From Stenotrophomonas sp. PS02298 (GTDB taxonomy: Bacteria; Pseudomonadota; Gammaproteobacteria; Xanthomonadales; Xanthomonadaceae), in the NCBI RefSeq assembly GCF_029959445.1, contig NZ_JASCOR010000007.1:1-56985 (forward strand): a DNA stretch of 56,985 nucleotides. The letters are read 5' to 3'. Positions 7,071 to 15,320 of this stretch are shown piece after piece (within the stretch, counting starts at the first letter, position 1; each line of letters begins with the position of its first letter). A program made the translations under genes and the position numbers. The notes beneath the pieces are model-generated. The model saw nothing but the letters and a program-made list of their open reading frames with translations, did not search any database and was not told where the DNA came from.

Positions 7071-8975
7071 TTACCTCCGCGCCGCCAGAATCCGCGTCAA
7101 CAGATCCGCCGTCCCTGCAATCCTCCGCAGATGCGGATAGCGCAGCCCCTCGCGGTAATCGATACGCACGGTGCGGAAGCTGTCCGCCTGTCGCACGATC
7201 AACTCGATCGGCGTGCCGTTCTGCTTGCCATCAATCAGCGCCTGCTTGATACGCCCACCGCTATAGGCCAAGCCGTTCACCGCAATAACCGTCACATCCT
7301 TGGCCAAGCCCGCCTTGAAGGCAGGGCTATCCCAACCCACGGCCTGCAGCACGCCGTCACTGCCAATCTTCAAACCCAAGGAATACTGCAGGTCGGTAGC
7401 GCCATCAGCCTCACCATCTGCAACCACCAGATTCGGCTGGTCGTCGAAGTACAACTCCCAGCCCGCTGCCGCCAGACCATCCGGCGCCTTGCCATCACGC
7501 GCATCCAATCGGTTGCCGATGAAGGCATCCCAGTTGCCGGGCTGCACCGCTTCCAGACCCTGCATCACGTCGGCGCGGTCATACAGGCGGATCTCGCCCT
7601 GCTTGCCACCTTGATGGAAGCGCTTGGCGAAATCGTCCAGCGTGACCTTGCCTTTGGAAAGGCTGCGCAGGCGTGCATCCACGCCCAGCCATAGCAGCGT
7701 GCTCTCGTTGTAGAACTCGAACGCACGCTGCCAGTCGGCCCAGGCCTGCGGCTTGGAATTGAAGTCGAGGATGCCCTGGTGCACGGTGTCGTGCAGGTCG
7801 CGCCATTGCCGGCCCGGCTGTGTTGCGTAGTTGGCCTGCAGCTGTGCCAGCATCGCCATCGCATAGTCCGGCTTCCATAGCCCGGAACGTGCGGCCAACA
7901 CCACCGCCCAGTACTGGGTCTGGCCTTCGTACATCCACAACTCGTCGTTGTGCATCGGCGCGTTGTAATGCGGCACCCAGGTTGGGCGTGGACGCCATGC
8001 CTTGCCTACCCAGGCGTGTGCGTACTCATGCGGCAGCAGGTCGTTGTCGAGGAAGGGCCGCTCGCCACGCAGGTAGCCGTCGTGCATGCCGTTCTCGCTA
8101 CTCTGCGCATGCTCAAGGCCGATGCCACTGAACACGTCCGATACCGCCAGCAGGAAGTTGTAACGCGTGTACGGGCGCGAACCGAATACTGCATCGGCCT
8201 CGCGCACCAGCGCACGGTGTGCATCCAGCACCTTGGCATCGGCCTGCAGGCCCTGCGGGTTTTCGCCGACCACGTCCAGCCACACCGGCTGTTTGGATGT
8301 CTCGTCCAGCGCGAAGCGCTTGAAGTACTGGCCGGCGAATACCGGTGAATCAATCAGGGTCATCAGCGACACCGGTGCGTACTGCTCATTGCCGCCGCTG
8401 CGCTGTGCAACATCCAATGCCGTGCCGCTCTGCCAGCCGTCAGGCAGGCGCAGGCTGGGTTTGACCTGGATGCCGCGTGCGTCATACCCGGCCGGGTACA
8501 ACAGCACGCGATGCCACTGCAGATCGAGCATGTTGGGCGTCATCGCCACCCGGCCCTGGTCGCTGGCGGTCGGTGACAGGTACTGGAACTCGATATCCAG
8601 CACGCCGACGCCCTCCGGCACCTGCAGCTTGAACGCATACATGTCGCCGGAATCGCGCGCCCATTGCAGTACCTGGCCGTTGCCGCGGATGACCAGCCCG
8701 GCCATCTGGTTGATCGGGCCAGTTGGCGCGTGATTGCCCGGTATCCACTGCGGGTACCACAGGGTCAGCGCACCGGCCGATACCGGAATGCGCTGGTGCA
8801 CTCGCTGGATGCGGCGCTGGATGTCGCTGGCATCCACCTCCAGCTCGATCACGCCCGGATAGCTCGCCTGCACCTGCATCGCCGCTGCCCGTGCATCCAG
8901 CGGCTGCGCCTGCAGGCCCGCCAGCGGAACAAGGCCCAGCATCATCGCCACCAACCACTTACGTCCCTGCATCAC
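7071..8975 (-). CDS. M61-family metallopeptidase with PDZ domain, exported
   Basis: A 634-residue protein with a signal peptide (hydrophobic segment followed by LQAQP). A beta-rich N-terminal domain precedes the zinc motif HEYAH (residues 316-320) and the downstream MYEGQTQYW segment that holds the third ligand Glu. A C-terminal PDZ-like domain (about residues 520-610, WDSPAFKAGLAKDVTV) completes the layout. M61 enzymes are glycyl aminopeptidases or endopeptidases of the periplasm or outside. A paralogue at 27468-29387 has the same architecture. The gene is followed (in its own upstream direction) by the DUF938 gene with a 45-bp gap, so the two may be co-transcribed. Confidence 0.9.
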   Translation of the reverse strand: MMQGRKWLVAMMLGLVPLAGLQAQPLDARAAAMQVQASYPGVIELEVDASDIQRRIQRVHQRIPVSAGALTLWYPQWIPGNHAPTGPINQMAGLVIRGNGQVLQWARDSGDMYAFKLQVPEGVGVLDIEFQYLSPTASDQGRVAMTPNMLDLQWHRVLLYPAGYDARGIQVKPSLRLPDGWQSGTALDVAQRSGGNEQYAPVSLMTLIDSPVFAGQYFKRFALDETSKQPVWLDVVGENPQGLQADAKVLDAHRALVREADAVFGSRPYTRYNFLLAVSDVFSGIGLEHAQSSENGMHDGYLRGERPFLDNDLLPHEYAHAWVGKAWRPRPTWVPHYNAPMHNDELWMYEGQTQYWAVVLAARSGLWKPDYAMAMLAQLQANYATQPGRQWRDLHDTVHQGILDFNSKPQAWADWQRAFEFYNESTLLWLGVDARLRSLSKGKVTLDDFAKRFHQGGKQGEIRLYDRADVMQGLEAVQPGNWDAFIGNRLDARDGKAPDGLAAAGWELYFDDQPNLVVADGEADGATDLQYSLGLKIGSDGVLQAVGWDSPAFKAGLAKDVTVIAVNGLAYSGGRIKQALIDGKQNGTPIELIVRQADSFRTVRIDYREGLRYPHLRRIAGTADLLTRILAARR

Positions 8976-9020
8976 GCCCCGCCCCTTGCCTGAAGTCTTC
9001 GCATCCTAGCCCGCCCGGCT

Positions 9021-9656
9021 TCAAACGGGCATACGTCGCCATACCAGGCAGCGGTTGTTGGCCGGCATCGCCACGTCCTCGCGCAGCTCCAGCTGCTGCG
9101 CGCGTGCCAAGGCATCAACCGCCTCGAAATCGCGGATGCCAGAGCGCGGGTCCCGCGCCTTCAGCCAGCCGTCGAAGTGCTGGTTGCTGTCGCTGGTGAA
9201 GGCACCGTTGTAGTTGAACGGGCCATAGGCGACCAACAACCCTTCTGGCGCCATAAGCGACGGCAGCCCGGCAAACAGCGCCTGTACTTCCTCCCAGCCC
9301 ATGATGTGCAGGGTGTTGGCGCTGAACACGGCGTCGAAGCCGGCCACGCTGTCATGCACCGGCAGCGGCGGCAAGGGCTGCAGGCCTTCGCCAATCACTG
9401 CCTGCAGTTCCAGCGGCGCAGGCGTGTTCGGCAGCGCCGCCTCGTCCAGCCATTGGCGTATCCCGGGCAGGTAGTCGCAGTGATCGCTGGCCTGCCAGCG
9501 CAGCCACGGCATCGCAGCGGCGAAATGCACGGCATGCTGGCCGGTGCCACTGCCGATCTCCAGGACGGTGCGGGCCTGGCCCAGGTGCTGCTGCAGCACC
9601 TGCAGGATGGGCGCGCGGTTGCGCTCGCAGGATTCGGAGTACGGCTTGCTGGTCAT
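9021..9656 (-). CDS. DUF938 class I SAM-dependent methyltransferase
   Basis: A 211-residue cytoplasmic protein. The N-terminal region has the DUF938 pattern (SCERNRAPILQVL) followed by methyltransferase motif I, VLEIGSGTGQHAVHFA (about residues 33-48), and a motif II/III region around FDAVFSANTLHIMGW. Length and layout fit the DUF938 family, whose substrate is unknown. It is upstream of the M61 peptidase on the same strand and divergent from the first TldD gene, with 155 bp between the two starts. Confidence 0.88.
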   Translation of the reverse strand: MTSKPYSESCERNRAPILQVLQQHLGQARTVLEIGSGTGQHAVHFAAAMPWLRWQASDHCDYLPGIRQWLDEAALPNTPAPLELQAVIGEGLQPLPPLPVHDSVAGFDAVFSANTLHIMGWEEVQALFAGLPSLMAPEGLLVAYGPFNYNGAFTSDSNQHFDGWLKARDPRSGIRDFEAVDALARAQQLELREDVAMPANNRCLVWRRMPV

Positions 9657-9811
9657 CGCGGGAGGCCTGGGGGAATGCAGCGCAGATTGTGCCGCAGTGC
9701 CTGTTTACCGCCATGCATGACCATGGTCACTTGTGCCTGAACCCCCGCGCCGCCGAGATTCAAGGGTCTTGTGCGATGCAGTGCATCGCTGGCTCTGGAG
9801 TTCCGCCCGTC

Positions 9812-11440
9812 ATGCAACGCCGCCAGTTTCTTTCGCTCTCCGGCCTCGGCCTCGCCGGCTTCATGCTGCCCAATGCACAGCTGATCGCTGCCGAGGAGTT
9901 GTTGGCCCCGGCCGATGTGGCCAAGAAGAAGCTGCTTGCCGACACCGTGCTGGCGCTGGCCAAGCAGGGCGGCGCCAGTTACTGCGACGTGCGCATCGGC
10001 CGCTACCTCAACCAGGCCATCGTCACCCGCGAAGACAAGGTGCAGAACGTCACCAACAGCGAGTCGGCCGGCGTCGGCATCCGCGTGATCGTCAATGGCG
10101 CCTGGGGCTTTGCCGCCAGCAACCAGTCCACCACGCAGGGCGTAGCCGCCGCCGTGGCGCAGGCAATTGCAATTGCCAGGGCCAACGCGAAGATCCAGAC
10201 CAAGCCGGTGCAGCTGGCACCCACGCCGGGCGTGGGCGAGGTGCAGTGGAAGACGCCGATCCGCCAGAACGCGATGGCGGTACCAGTCAAGGACAAGGTC
10301 GATCTGTTGCTGTCGATCAATGCAGCGGCGATCAATGCCGGTGCCAACTTCATCAACTCGCAGCTGTTCCTGGTCAACGAGCAGAAGTACTTCGCCTCCA
10401 GCGACGGCTCCTGGATCGACCAGGACGTACACCGCATCTGGCTGCCGTTCACCGCCACCGCCATCGACAAGGCCAGCGGCAAGTTCCGCACCCGCGCCGG
10501 GCTGTCGGCGCCTGCCGGCATGGGTTGGGAGTTCCTCGACGGCAACGCCGCCGACAAGCATCAGCTGCCCGGTGGCGTGGTGGCCTACGGCCATTCCTAT
10601 GATCCGGTGGAAGATGCCATCGCCGCCGCCAAACAGGCGCGTGCCAAGCTCACCGCGCCGTCGGTGAAACCGGGCAAGTACGACCTGGTGCTGGACCCGT
10701 CCAACCTGTTCCTGACCATCCACGAGAACGTCGGCCATCCGCTGGAGCTGGACCGTGTGCTGGGCTATGAAGCCAACTACGCCGGCACCAGCTTCGCCAC
10801 GCTGGACAAGCGCGAAGCTGGCTTCCGCTGGGGCAGCGACATCGTCAACTTCACCGCCGACAAGACCGCGCCCTACAGCCTGGGTGCGGTGGGCTATGAC
10901 GATGAGGGCGTGAAGACCAAGCAGTGGGATCTGGTCAAGGACGGCATCCTGGTCAACTACCAGGCGACCCGCGATGAGGTGCATATCCTTGGCGAGAACG
11001 CCTCACACGGTTGCAGCTACGCCGACTCGTGGAAGAGCGTGCAGTTCCAGCGCATGGCCAATGTGTCGCTGGCACCGGGCAAGACGCCGCTGACCCCGGC
11101 ACAGATGGTCAAGAACGTGGAGAACGGCATCTACATCCACGGCCGTGGTTCGTATTCGATCGACCAGCAGCGCTACAACGCGCAGTTTGGTGGACAGCTC
11201 TGCTACCAGATCAAGAACGGTGAGATCGCCGGCATGGTCGAGGATGCGGCCTACCAGATCCGCACGCCGGAGTTCTGGAATGCCTGCAGCGCGATCTGCG
11301 ATGAGCGCGATTTCCGCATGGGCGGTTCGTTCTTTGACGGCAAGGGCCAGCCGGGGCAGGTATCAGCGGTGTCACATGGTTCGGCGACCACGCGCTTTGA
11401 TGGGGTGAACATCATCAATACGGCGCGGTCGTTGGGGTAA
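9812..11440 (+). CDS. TldD-family metallopeptidase with Tat signal (copy 1)
   Basis: A 542-residue TldD/PmbA-family protein. The N-terminus MQRRQFLSLSGLGLAGF is a twin-arginine signal, which is unusual because E. coli TldD is cytoplasmic. The zinc motif HENVGH is at residues 304-309 in the conserved context LTIHENVGHPLELDRVLG. The C-terminus has FFDGKGQPGQ, where I expect CGKGQPGQ from the family; the usual third metal ligand Cys is replaced by Asp. The ATG at 9812 was chosen because it begins the Tat motif; the open frame extends 41 codons further upstream without support. A closely similar copy starts at 13665. TldD/TldE pairs cleave unfolded peptides such as pro-microcin B17. Confidence 0.88.
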   Translation: MQRRQFLSLSGLGLAGFMLPNAQLIAAEELLAPADVAKKKLLADTVLALAKQGGASYCDVRIGRYLNQAIVTREDKVQNVTNSESAGVGIRVIVNGAWGFAASNQSTTQGVAAAVAQAIAIARANAKIQTKPVQLAPTPGVGEVQWKTPIRQNAMAVPVKDKVDLLLSINAAAINAGANFINSQLFLVNEQKYFASSDGSWIDQDVHRIWLPFTATAIDKASGKFRTRAGLSAPAGMGWEFLDGNAADKHQLPGGVVAYGHSYDPVEDAIAAAKQARAKLTAPSVKPGKYDLVLDPSNLFLTIHENVGHPLELDRVLGYEANYAGTSFATLDKREAGFRWGSDIVNFTADKTAPYSLGAVGYDDEGVKTKQWDLVKDGILVNYQATRDEVHILGENASHGCSYADSWKSVQFQRMANVSLAPGKTPLTPAQMVKNVENGIYIHGRGSYSIDQQRYNAQFGGQLCYQIKNGEIAGMVEDAAYQIRTPEFWNACSAICDERDFRMGGSFFDGKGQPGQVSAVSHGSATTRFDGVNIINTARSLG

Positions 11441-11450
11441 GGCGTAGAGC

Positions 11451-11600
11451 TGCCCTCACCCCAACCCCTCTCCCGCAAGCGGGAGAGGGGCTATCAGATC
11501 GCAGGCTTGGCCGTGGACTCGCAGATCGCAGGCTTAGCCGTAGACACCCTTCTCCCGTCTACGGGAGAAGGTGCCCCGAAGGGGCGGATGAGGGGAAGCT
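11451..11600. repeat. Intergenic palindromes between convergent genes
   Basis: Two members of the cccctctcccg/gggagagggg family (11466-11490 and 11548-11570), the second with a GGTGCCCCGAAGGGGCGGATGAGGGG tail, fill the gap between TldD copy 1 and the SDR gene. Between them, a 16-bp phrase GATCGCAGGCTTRGCCGT occurs twice (11498 and 11525). They probably act as terminators for both genes. Confidence 0.65.
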
Positions 11601-11601
11601 T

Positions 11602-12375
11602 TCAGCGCGTCGTATACCCACCATTGACCAGGATCGTCTGCCCGGTCATCCACCAGCCCTCGGATACCAGGAAGCGCACCCACGGCACGATGTCCTCGAT
11701 GTCGGTCAGCCCGGTCTTGGAGAACGGCGACAGCGCCGCTGCAGTCTTGTGATAGGCCACCGCATCCGCACCCTCGGCCGGATAGAAGAACGGGGTGTCC
11801 ATCGGTCCCGGGCCAATCGCGGTCACTGAAATCCCACGTTCGCCAAATTCCTTGGCCGCAGCACGCGTGTAGTGCTCCACCGGTGCCTTGGTACCGGCAT
11901 AGCTGGAATAGAACGGAGTGAATGCGCCCAACAAGGACGTCACCAGCGTGCACACCTTGCCGTTGTCGGCGAGGTTGCGGCCGGCCTCTTTCAGGAAGAA
12001 GAACGCGGTCTTGTTGTTCACCGCATCCATGGCATCGAACTCGGCCTCGCTGATCTGCGTCATCGGCTTCTTCAGCACCTTGCCGACCGTGTTGATGGCG
12101 ATATCGATGCGGCCCATGGCCTGCTTCGCGTCATCGAACAGCTGCTCCATCGCCGCAGCCGAGCTCAGGTCGGCCTGGAACAGATGTGCATTGGCGCCGG
12201 CTGCACGCACCGCTTCGGCGGTCGCTTCGGCCTCGGCACGCGCAGCCTCACTGTTGTAGTGGATGGCGACGCCGCTGGCGCCTTGACTGGCGAAATCACG
12301 GGCCAACAAGCCGCCCAGGTTCTTGCCGCCGCCGGCGATGAGGATGGTCTTGCCGTGGATGCGATGGTCGGTCAT
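11602..12375 (-). CDS. Short-chain dehydrogenase/reductase (SDR)
   Basis: A 257-residue classical SDR. The nucleotide-binding glycine motif is GGGKNLGG (about residues 15-22). The NTVG segment replaces NNAG, the catalytic Ser is in VTSLLG, and Tyr-Lys are in YAGTK (about residues 160-164). The family uses NAD(P)H to oxidise or reduce carbonyl or hydroxyl groups; the substrate is unknown. AGGAG lies 6 nt before the start. It is divergent from a LysR regulator with a palindromic site between the two genes, the usual arrangement for control by that regulator. The pair interrupts the two TldD copies. Confidence 0.88.
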   Translation of the reverse strand: MTDHRIHGKTILIAGGGKNLGGLLARDFASQGASGVAIHYNSEAARAEAEATAEAVRAAGANAHLFQADLSSAAAMEQLFDDAKQAMGRIDIAINTVGKVLKKPMTQISEAEFDAMDAVNNKTAFFFLKEAGRNLADNGKVCTLVTSLLGAFTPFYSSYAGTKAPVEHYTRAAAKEFGERGISVTAIGPGPMDTPFFYPAEGADAVAYHKTAAALSPFSKTGLTDIEDIVPWVRFLVSEGWWMTGQTILVNGGYTTR

Positions 12376-12427
12376 TGCGAACTCCTGTGGCTTGGGGGAA
12401 TGCCAACAGAGCCTATCGACTTGGTTT

Positions 12428-12474
12428 TCCGGATAAAGCCGGTCATTCTGACTTCACTTGTCGGCCTATCCGGA
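12428..12474. promoter_or_regulatory. Candidate LysR operator between the SDR and LysR genes
   Basis: TCCGGATA (12428-12435) and TATCCGGA (12467-12474) are perfect inverted repeats with a 31-bp spacer, in a 107-bp divergent promoter region. The arrangement suits a LysR-type regulator controlling both itself and the SDR. Confidence 0.5.
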
Positions 12475-12482
12475 CAATTGCC

Positions 12483-13382
12483 ATGGATCGTATCGAGCTG
12501 TACCGCGTCTTCGTGCGGGTTGTGGACTGCGCCGGCTTCACCCGCGCTGCCGACCAGCTCAAGCTGCCGCGCTCCACGGTGTCCGAGGCGGTACGCACGC
12601 TGGAGCAGCGGCTGGGCACGCGCCTGCTCCACCGCACCACCCGGCGGGTCACGCCAACCCAGGATGGGTTGCTGTTCCATGCCCGCTGCCAGCAGTTGAT
12701 CGTCGATGCGGACGAGGCCGAGCAGCTGTTCCGGCAATCACCGCAGGCCCTGAGTGGGCGGATCAAGGTGGATGTGCCCGGCCGCATCGGTCGCCTGGTC
12801 ATCGCCCCGGCATTGCCCGGCTTCCTGCAGGCGTTTCCGCAGATCGACGTCGAACTGGGTATGACCGATCGCAGCATCGATCTGGTTGAGGACGGCGTGG
12901 ATTGCGCGTTGCGGGTAGGTCCGTTGCAGGACTCACGGCTGGTGGCACGCAGCATGGGTCAGTTGCCGCTGATCAACGTGGCCAGCCCTGCGTACGTGGA
13001 GCGCCATGGCATGCCCATGCATCCTTCGCAGCTCGGCATGCATTGGGGCGTGCTGTATGCCTCGCCCGGCAATGGTCGGGTCGAGTCCTGGGAATGGCGC
13101 GAGAACGGCGTCCTGCGCAGCCAGCCCTTGGCGGGGCGGGTCACCGTCAACAGTGCCGAGGCCTACATCGCCTGCTGCATCGCCGGCTTGGGGATGATCC
13201 AGATTCCCGCCTACGACGTGCGTGCCGAGCTGGCGGCTGGCAGCCTGCTGGAAGTGATGCCCGGGCATCGCGCCGATCCCATGCCGATGCACCTGCTGTT
13301 TCCGCATCGTCGCCATCCCTCGCAGCGGTTGCGGGTGTTCGTGGACTGGTTGCAGCAGGTGTTGCTGGAAGTGGTTGGGTGA
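12483..13382 (+). CDS. LysR-family transcriptional regulator
   Basis: A 299-residue LysR protein. The N-terminal winged helix-turn-helix spans about residues 1-60, with FVRVVDCAGFTRAADQLKLP and the recognition helix region RSTVSEAVRTLEQRLG. The C-terminal periplasmic-binding-like effector domain covers about residues 90-295. The ATG at 12483 begins the canonical LysR start. It is divergent from the SDR gene and probably regulates it; the effector is not evident. Confidence 0.9.
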   Translation: MDRIELYRVFVRVVDCAGFTRAADQLKLPRSTVSEAVRTLEQRLGTRLLHRTTRRVTPTQDGLLFHARCQQLIVDADEAEQLFRQSPQALSGRIKVDVPGRIGRLVIAPALPGFLQAFPQIDVELGMTDRSIDLVEDGVDCALRVGPLQDSRLVARSMGQLPLINVASPAYVERHGMPMHPSQLGMHWGVLYASPGNGRVESWEWRENGVLRSQPLAGRVTVNSAEAYIACCIAGLGMIQIPAYDVRAELAAGSLLEVMPGHRADPMPMHLLFPHRRHPSQRLRVFVDWLQQVLLEVVG

Positions 13383-13407
13383 TTGGATTGCGACTAGCGC
13401 AAGAGCT

Positions 13408-13500
13408 CCCCCTCCCCCACCCTCCCCTTCGCTACGCGAAAGGGAGGGACTACGCCCCCTCCCTTTGGCCATAGGCCAAGGGGAGGGTTGGGGAGGGGTG
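13408..13500. repeat. Intergenic palindromes of the AxGGGAGGG family
   Basis: Two inverted units, one built around CTTCGCTACGCGAAAG and one around CCTTTGGCCATAGGCCAAGG, are flanked by cccctcccc and ggggagggttggggagggg. They sit between the LysR gene and the second TldD gene. Confidence 0.6.
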
Positions 13501-13664
13501 AGCTGTTCGCAGAAATCCCAAATAAATCGCCAGTCCATGCCTAAAGTCACTACCGCTGCAAACACCTGCCCGCAAGAATCGAACAGTTCGCAGAACACCG
13601 CGAAGCCACCGTCATTTGTTGCCGTAGCGCCCGCCTCGCGGGCCTTGCCCCGTGGAGAGCAGCC

Positions 13665-15299
13665 TTGCAGAGACGTGACTTCCTAGCCCTGACCGGGCTT
13701 ACCGCTGGCGGCCTGATGGTGCCGTCCTTCTTCGGCAAGGCCATCGCCGCCGAGCACCTGTTGACCGCACTCGATCCGGCCTTGAAGAAGCGTCTGGCCG
13801 ATGACGCGCTCAATGCCGCGCGTGCTGCCGGCGCTACTTACTGCGATGTGCGCATCGGCCGCTACCTGCGCCAGTTCGTGATCACCCGTGAGGACAAGGT
13901 CCAGAACGTGGTGAACACCGAATCCACCGGCACCGGCATCCGCGTCATCGTCAACGGTGCCTGGGGTTTTGCCGCCACCAATGACCTGAGCCCGGCCGGC
14001 GTGGTCAAGGCCGCGCAGCAGGCCGCCGCCATCGCCAAGGCCAATGCCAAGGTGCAGACCGCGCCGGTGCAGTTCGCCAAGGCACCCGGTTACGGCGAGG
14101 TCAGCTGGCGTACGCCCATCAAGAAGAACGCGATGGAAGTGCCGATCAAGGACAAGGCCGATCTGCTGCTGGGCGTGAATGCCGCAGCCATCGGCGCCGG
14201 CGCCAGCTTCGTCAACTCCATGCTGTTCCTGGTCAACGAACAAAAGTACTTCGCTTCCACCGACGGCTCCTACATCGACCAGGACGTGCACCGCATCTGG
14301 GCACCGATGACGGTCACCGCCATCGACAAGACCAGCGGCAAGTTCCGCACCCGCGCCGGCCTGTCCTCGCCGATGGGCCTGGGCTACGAATACCTGGATG
14401 GCGACGCCTCCGGCAAGACCGTGCTGCCCAATGGCGTCACCGTCTACGGCCAGTCGTACGACATGCGCGAAGACGCCATCGCCGCCGCCAAGCAGACCCA
14501 GGAAAAGCTCAAGGCACCGTCGGTCAAGCCGGGCAAGTACGACCTGGTCCTGGACCCGTCGCACACCTGGCTGACCATCCACGAAGCCGTCGGCCATCCG
14601 CTGGAACTGGACCGCGTGCTCGGCTACGAAGCCAACTACGCCGGCACCAGCTTCGCCACCCTGGACAAGCGCGAGGCGCGCTTCCAGTACGGTAGCGACA
14701 AGGTCAACATCTTCGCCGACAAGGTGCAGCCGGGCTCACTGGGCGCCGTTGCCTACGACGATGAAGGCGTGAAGACCAAGCGCTGGCCGCTGATCAGCGA
14801 CGGCAAGCTGGTCGACTACCAGACCATCCGTGACCAGGCGCATATCCTCGGCAAGACCGAGTCTGATGGCTGCTGCTATGCCGACTCCTGGTCCAGCGTG
14901 CAGTTCCAGCGCATGGCCAATGTGTCGCTGGCGCCGGGCAAGACCCCGCTGTCGGTGGCTGACATGATCAAGAACGTCGAGAACGGCATCTACATCATCG
15001 GTGACGGTTCGTTCTCCATCGACCAGCAGCGTTACAACGCGCAGTTCGGTGGCCAGCTGTTCTATGAAATCAAGAACGGCCAGATCACCCGCATGCTCGA
15101 GGACGTGGCCTACCAGATCCGCACCCCGGAATTCTGGAACGCCTGCAGCGCCATCGCCGACGAAAGCGACTACCGCCTGGGCGGTTCGTTCTTCGACGGC
15201 AAGGGCCAGCCAGGCCAGGTCTCGGCCGTGTCGCACGGCTCGTCCACCGCCCGTTTCGACGGCATCAACGTCATCAATACCGCGCGCAGCCTCGGCTGA
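13665..15299 (+). CDS. TldD-family metallopeptidase with Tat signal (copy 2)
   Basis: A 544-residue TldD homologue, very similar along its whole length to copy 1 (shared YCDVRIGRYL, VIVNGAWGFAA, EANYAGTSFATLDKREA). Translation probably starts at the TTG at 13665, 5 nt after GGAGAG; this gives the twin-arginine signal MQRRDFLALTGLTAGG. The zinc motif HEAVGH is near residues 306-311. As in copy 1, the C-terminal motif reads FFDGKGQPGQ with Asp where the family usually has Cys. The TldE-like partner begins 21 bp after its stop, so the two are an operon and probably a heterodimer. Confidence 0.88.
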   Translation: MQRRDFLALTGLTAGGLMVPSFFGKAIAAEHLLTALDPALKKRLADDALNAARAAGATYCDVRIGRYLRQFVITREDKVQNVVNTESTGTGIRVIVNGAWGFAATNDLSPAGVVKAAQQAAAIAKANAKVQTAPVQFAKAPGYGEVSWRTPIKKNAMEVPIKDKADLLLGVNAAAIGAGASFVNSMLFLVNEQKYFASTDGSYIDQDVHRIWAPMTVTAIDKTSGKFRTRAGLSSPMGLGYEYLDGDASGKTVLPNGVTVYGQSYDMREDAIAAAKQTQEKLKAPSVKPGKYDLVLDPSHTWLTIHEAVGHPLELDRVLGYEANYAGTSFATLDKREARFQYGSDKVNIFADKVQPGSLGAVAYDDEGVKTKRWPLISDGKLVDYQTIRDQAHILGKTESDGCCYADSWSSVQFQRMANVSLAPGKTPLSVADMIKNVENGIYIIGDGSFSIDQQRYNAQFGGQLFYEIKNGQITRMLEDVAYQIRTPEFWNACSAIADESDYRLGGSFFDGKGQPGQVSAVSHGSSTARFDGINVINTARSLG

Positions 15300-15320
15300 T
15301 CGTCAAGGAGCTTCTGAACC

